Under the pieces are notes generated by a model. That model was given only the letters and a program-made list of their open reading frames with translations, was not told where the DNA came from and did no database searches. Shown piece after piece: positions 13,874 to 17,079 of a stretch of DNA of 17,079 nt (the stretch's first letter is position 1; each line of letters starts with the position of its first letter). The position numbers and the translations under genes were made by a program. Source of the stretch: Thiodiazotropha sp050305975 (GTDB taxonomy: Bacteria > Pseudomonadota > Gammaproteobacteria > Chromatiales > Chromatiaceae); the NCBI GenBank assembly GCA_050305975.1, contig JBNLGI010000189.1, positions 1-17,079 on the forward strand, given 5' to 3'.

Positions 13874-16800
13874 GGCAAAGTCCTCTGATCGCCTGCGTCA
13901 TCCCGTCGAAATCGCACAGATCCGCGCGGGACTTCAGATATTGCAGGAACTCGGAGTCGATATTCGCCGCCTCGAAGGCCTCCAGTTTCTCCAGCACCCC
14001 ATTGAGGTAACCGATTTTGGCCATGGAGATCAACTCCTCCAGATCCGCGTTCGAGGGCATTCGGGAGGCGGAGTTTGCAGAACGATGCTCTTTTTCCGTT
14101 TTGCGATCCACGGAATCCTGATGCACCCATTCGATCTGCATCGCTACGCCGATCTTGTCCAGCAAGGTCTCAAGGCGCACCGGTTTGATCAGGTAGCCGT
14201 CGTGCAGTTCACCACCCAACTCCGGTCTGTGATCCTCGATGGCGTTGCCCGATAACATGACGATCGGTGCCTTGATTCCCGCCTTGCGCAAGTTCGACGC
14301 CAACTCCCATCCGTCGACCAACGGCATGCGCACATCGAGCAGAAACAGGTCGATCGACTTCTCGTCGACAAGCTGCATGGCAAACTCGGCGTTATGGGCT
14401 TCCAGTACATTGAAGCCCAGTGGGGAGAGAAAATCGGATATCAGTGCCCGGTGAGTGGGTTCATCGTCGACCACCAGAATCTGCTTTCGGGGTCCCGTAT
14501 AGCCTTTGATCCTGCGTGGCTGAGGGGCGACTCTTTTCGGCGAATGCACCACCGGCAGCATGATCGAAAGGGTGAACACCGAGCCCTCGCCGTATTCGCT
14601 GCGCAACGACAGGTCGCCGCCCATCAGATTGGTCAGCAGTCGGGAGATCGTCAGTCCCAGACCGGTTCCGCTGACGAACTGTGTCTCCTGATCCCGAATC
14701 CGCTCGAAGGGATTGTAGATATCCTCCTGATGCTCCTGCCGGATACCCACACCCGTATCGCTGACCACGAACTTGGCCACCTCGTTACGGTAGGTGACCT
14801 GCAGCGAAACGCTGCCCTCCCGGGTGAACTTGACGGCGTTCGAGAGCAGGTTCATCAACACCTGTCGCAACCGTTTCTCGTCCGCCAGCACATAGTCCGG
14901 CAGATCGCTTTCGCAACGGTAATCGAACACCAGCCCCTTGGCCTGGGCCTGGATACCGAACATCTCCACCAGCTGGTCCAATAGCGAACCCAGCATCACC
15001 TGATCGCGATGGAGATCGAGACGCCGGGCCTCGATCTTCGAGATCTCCAGCAGACCCTCGATGACATCCGCAAGATGCTCGCCGCCGCGCTGTATCACCT
15101 GCGCCGCGCGTCGATTGCGCTGCGGCAGGCTGTCGTCCGTCTCCAGCAGCTGAGCATAGCCGAGGATGGTGTTGAGCGGCGTGCGCAGCTCATGGCTGAC
15201 GCCGGAGAGATAGCGGCTCTTGGCCTGATTGGCGGCCACCGCCGCCTCTTTCGCCTGCTGCAGCTTCTGGTAGGTCTTCTCGTGCGCGGCGACCTCTGTA
15301 GCGAGCAGTTCCGTCCGCTGCTGAGACTCCTCCAGGGCCTGGCGCCGGCTGCTCTGGGCCAGCACGTAGAGCCAGATCAGGACACCGGTGACCATGACCA
15401 GCAGAAAGAAGGTCTTGACCAGGGCCTCGCCAACCCGGACCGCGCTCTCCGGCGTGGCGTAATCGGTGGAGAAAAAGACCAGAAAGAAGAGCGCGGCGAT
15501 GAGCGCACTGGTCATCAGCAGGATGGCCAGGAAGTGACCCACCGTGGAGTGGAGTTGCCGTACCAGGGCGGCGGGCAGCAGCTTGCTCAGGAAGCCGAAG
15601 GTCTGAACCCGCAGATGGGCCTGGGGCCGGCAGCTGTCCTGACAACTCGAATCGAGAGCGCAACAGAGCGAGCAGATATGGCCGCCGTAGCTGGGACAGG
15701 GGCTCATATCCTCCGGTTCGAAGCTGTTTTCGCAGATACGGCAACGCGCCCCGACCGCCTCCGGGGAGGGATCGTTGGGCCTGACCAGGTAGTAGCGCCC
15801 TTTGGTGTACCAGGCGATCAGCGGCGCCGTGACGAAGGGCGTGAACAGCGCGATGAAGGGCGAGAGTGCTTTGAAGGTCGTGCCGAACAACTCCAGCTGT
15901 CCCGCGATGCCCAGCAGCGACGCGACCAGCATCGAGCCGACCCCGACCGGGTTGATGTCGTAGAGATGGCCGCGCTTGAACTCGATCTCACGCGGTCTCA
16001 GCCCCAATGGCCGGTTGATCACCAGATCGGCCACCAGCGAACCGATCCAGGCCAGCACCAGGGGCGAATAGGTGATCAGAATGCTTTCGAAGGCATGATA
16101 GAGACCCAGCTCCATCAGTAGCAATGCGATCGCCACGTTGAAGAAGAGCCAGACGATGCGCCCGGGATGGCTGTGGGTGACGCGGGAGAAGAAGTTCGAC
16201 CAGGCCAGGGAGCCGGCGTAGGCGTTGGTGACGTTGATCTTGAGCTGGGAGATGATGACGAAGGCGGAGACCAGCACCAGCGCCAGTTGCGGATTGTCGG
16301 TGAGAAAGCCAAACGCCACCAGGTACATGTGGGTGGGGTCGTCGGCCAGCTCCGGATCGATCCCCTGCTGCAGCGCCAGCACCGCGAGAAAAGAGCCGGC
16401 GCACAGCTTGACCAGACCGAACAGGGTCCAGCCGGGACCGGACAGGGTCAGCGCCAGCCACCATTTGAAACTGCGCTCCTCCTCCCGGGGCAGGAAGCGC
16501 AGGAAGTCCACCTGCTCCCCGTTCTGCGCCATGAGCGGGAAGATCACCGCCGCCGCCGCGCCGAACAGCAACAGATTGAATCCCTCCCCCGCCTCTCCGC
16601 GTGTGCCGGCGAACTGGCTCCAGCTGGTGACTGCCTCGCTGTGGTGGTAGACGATGAACAGCAGCGGCGCGATCTGCAGCAGGATCCAGACCGGCTGGGT
16701 CCAGATCTGAAAGCGGCTGATGCGGGTGATGCCGTGGGTCACCAGCGGAATCACCACCAGCGCGCTGATGACATAGGCCCAGGCCAGCGGGATATCGAAC

Positions 16801-17079
16801 AGCAACTGCAGCGCCATCGACATGATGGCCGCCTCCAGGGCGAAGAAGATGAAGGTGAAGGAGGCGTAGATGAGCGACGACACCGTGGAGCCGATATAGC
16901 CGAATCCGGCGCCGCGGGTCAGCAGGTCGATATCCAGTCCCGAACGGGCGGCGTGGTAGCAGATCGGCAGGCCGAACAGAAAGATCAGCCCGCAGACCAC
17001 CAGGATCGCCCACAGGGAGTTGACGAAACCGTACTGCAAGGTGATGGCGCCGCCGATCGCCTCCAGGGCCAGAAAGGCG
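13863..17079 (-). CDS. NCS1-like permease fused to Cys-rich module, histidine kinase and receiver (5' end outside window)
   Basis: The frame is open to the window edge; the TTG at 17039 is an internal codon, since permease sequence (AFLALEAIGGAIT) continues upstream. Counting from 17039: about 1-410 is a multi-helix transporter resembling NCS1 nucleobase:cation symporters, with FGYIGS, GITRISRFQIWTQP and VADLVINRPLGLRPREIEF. Residues 433-470 hold eight cysteines. Two more helices lie at about 500-560, then a coiled coil, HisKA with H616 (SHELRTPLN), an ATPase domain (NLLSNAVKF, DTGVGI, GTGLGLTIS), a receiver with D902 (LLDVRMP) and a helical C-terminal tail. It is an inner-membrane sensor that may use transport or substrate binding as its signal, as proposed for CbrA, though CbrA has an SSS-type permease. 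Its stop overlaps the response regulator start. The substrate is unknown. Confidence 0.9.
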   Translation of the reverse strand, partial: AFLALEAIGGAITLQYGFVNSLWAILVVCGLIFLFGLPICYHAARSGLDIDLLTRGAGFGYIGSTVSSLIYASFTFIFFALEAAIMSMALQLLFDIPLAWAYVISALVVIPLVTHGITRISRFQIWTQPVWILLQIAPLLFIVYHHSEAVTSWSQFAGTRGEAGEGFNLLLFGAAAAVIFPLMAQNGEQVDFLRFLPREEERSFKWWLALTLSGPGWTLFGLVKLCAGSFLAVLALQQGIDPELADDPTHMYLVAFGFLTDNPQLALVLVSAFVIISQLKINVTNAYAGSLAWSNFFSRVTHSHPGRIVWLFFNVAIALLLMELGLYHAFESILITYSPLVLAWIGSLVADLVINRPLGLRPREIEFKRGHLYDINPVGVGSMLVASLLGIAGQLELFGTTFKALSPFIALFTPFVTAPLIAWYTKGRYYLVRPNDPSPEAVGARCRICENSFEPEDMSPCPSYGGHICSLCCALDSSCQDSCRPQAHLRVQTFGFLSKLLPAALVRQLHSTVGHFLAILLMTSALIAALFFLVFFSTDYATPESAVRVGEALVKTFFLLVMVTGVLIWLYVLAQSSRRQALEESQQRTELLATEVAAHEKTYQKLQQAKEAAVAANQAKSRYLSGVSHELRTPLNTILGYAQLLETDDSLPQRNRRAAQVIQRGGEHLADVIEGLLEISKIEARRLDLHRDQVMLGSLLDQLVEMFGIQAQAKGLVFDYRCESDLPDYVLADEKRLRQVLMNLLSNAVKFTREGSVSLQVTYRNEVAKFVVSDTGVGIRQEHQEDIYNPFERIRDQETQFVSGTGLGLTISRLLTNLMGGDLSLRSEYGEGSVFTLSIMLPVVHSPKRVAPQPRRIKGYTGPRKQILVVDDEPTHRALISDFLSPLGFNVLEAHNAEFAMQLVDEKSIDLFLLDVRMPLVDGWELASNLRKAGIKAPIVMLSGNAIEDHRPELGGELHDGYLIKPVRLETLLDKIGVAMQIEWVHQDSVDRKTEKEHRSANSASRMPSNADLEELISMAKIGYLNGVLEKLEAFEAANIDSEFLQYLKSRADLCDFDGMTQAIRGLCHGV

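Noticed and set aside
15009..16121. 370-codon open frame on the plus strand
   Set aside because: Antisense to the permease-kinase fusion, Gln/Arg/Asp-rich, and without recognisable domains.
1..17079. tRNA, rRNA, CRISPR array, integrase or transposase
   Set aside because: I looked for cloverleaf ends, regularly spaced repeats and recombinase motifs, and found none.

Overview
The window looks like a chromosomal accessory region of a high-GC gammaproteobacterium, probably an environmental or marine relative of the Chromatiales/Sedimenticola type. That placement is inferred from gene style and dispersed palindromes, not from a marker gene. The theme is breakdown of lignin-type phenylpropanoids (ferulate, p-coumarate, caffeate), with several signalling proteins interleaved.

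Layout. The left edge (1-789, minus) carries the start of a fusion of a MetV-like Cys-rich domain with methylenetetrahydrofolate reductase. Just upstream are two identical copies of a palindrome resembling a VanR operator; one overlaps a good promoter that starts almost at the ATG. A GntR/FCD regulator (1197-1895, minus) follows. A 613-base gap without a recognisable gene separates it from a 1112-residue hybrid histidine kinase with a periplasmic binding-protein-like sensor (2509-5847, plus). Next is a convergent gene pair, hydroxycinnamoyl-CoA hydratase/lyase then vanillin dehydrogenase (8447 down to 6141, minus). It is divergent from a MarR regulator and an alpha/beta hydrolase (8541-9754, plus). 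The gap between the two directions holds a perfect 17-base palindrome just downstream of a strong candidate promoter.

Right part. After an inverted pair of dispersed hairpins comes a small protein related to the reactivation domain of cobalamin-dependent methionine synthase (9900-10556, minus), then an aromatic acid:H+ symporter of the MFS (11193-12527, minus). A 144-base nested palindromic element lies upstream of the transporter. The right end holds a LuxR-type response regulator (12968-13873) that overlaps the 3' end of a giant fusion: NCS1-like permease, Cys-rich cluster, histidine kinase, receiver and helical tail. The fusion runs off the window.

How it may work together (inference). 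The MFS protein imports an aromatic acid. A CoA ligase, not in the window, makes the CoA ester. The hydratase/lyase releases an aromatic aldehyde plus acetyl-CoA, and vanillin dehydrogenase makes the acid. MarR would repress until a CoA thioester appears. Vanillate would then need O-demethylation. The MetV-MetF fusion under a VanR-like operator, plus a methionine-synthase-reactivation-like protein, suggests a tetrahydrofolate- and possibly corrinoid-dependent methyl transfer route. The demethylase itself is not visible here.
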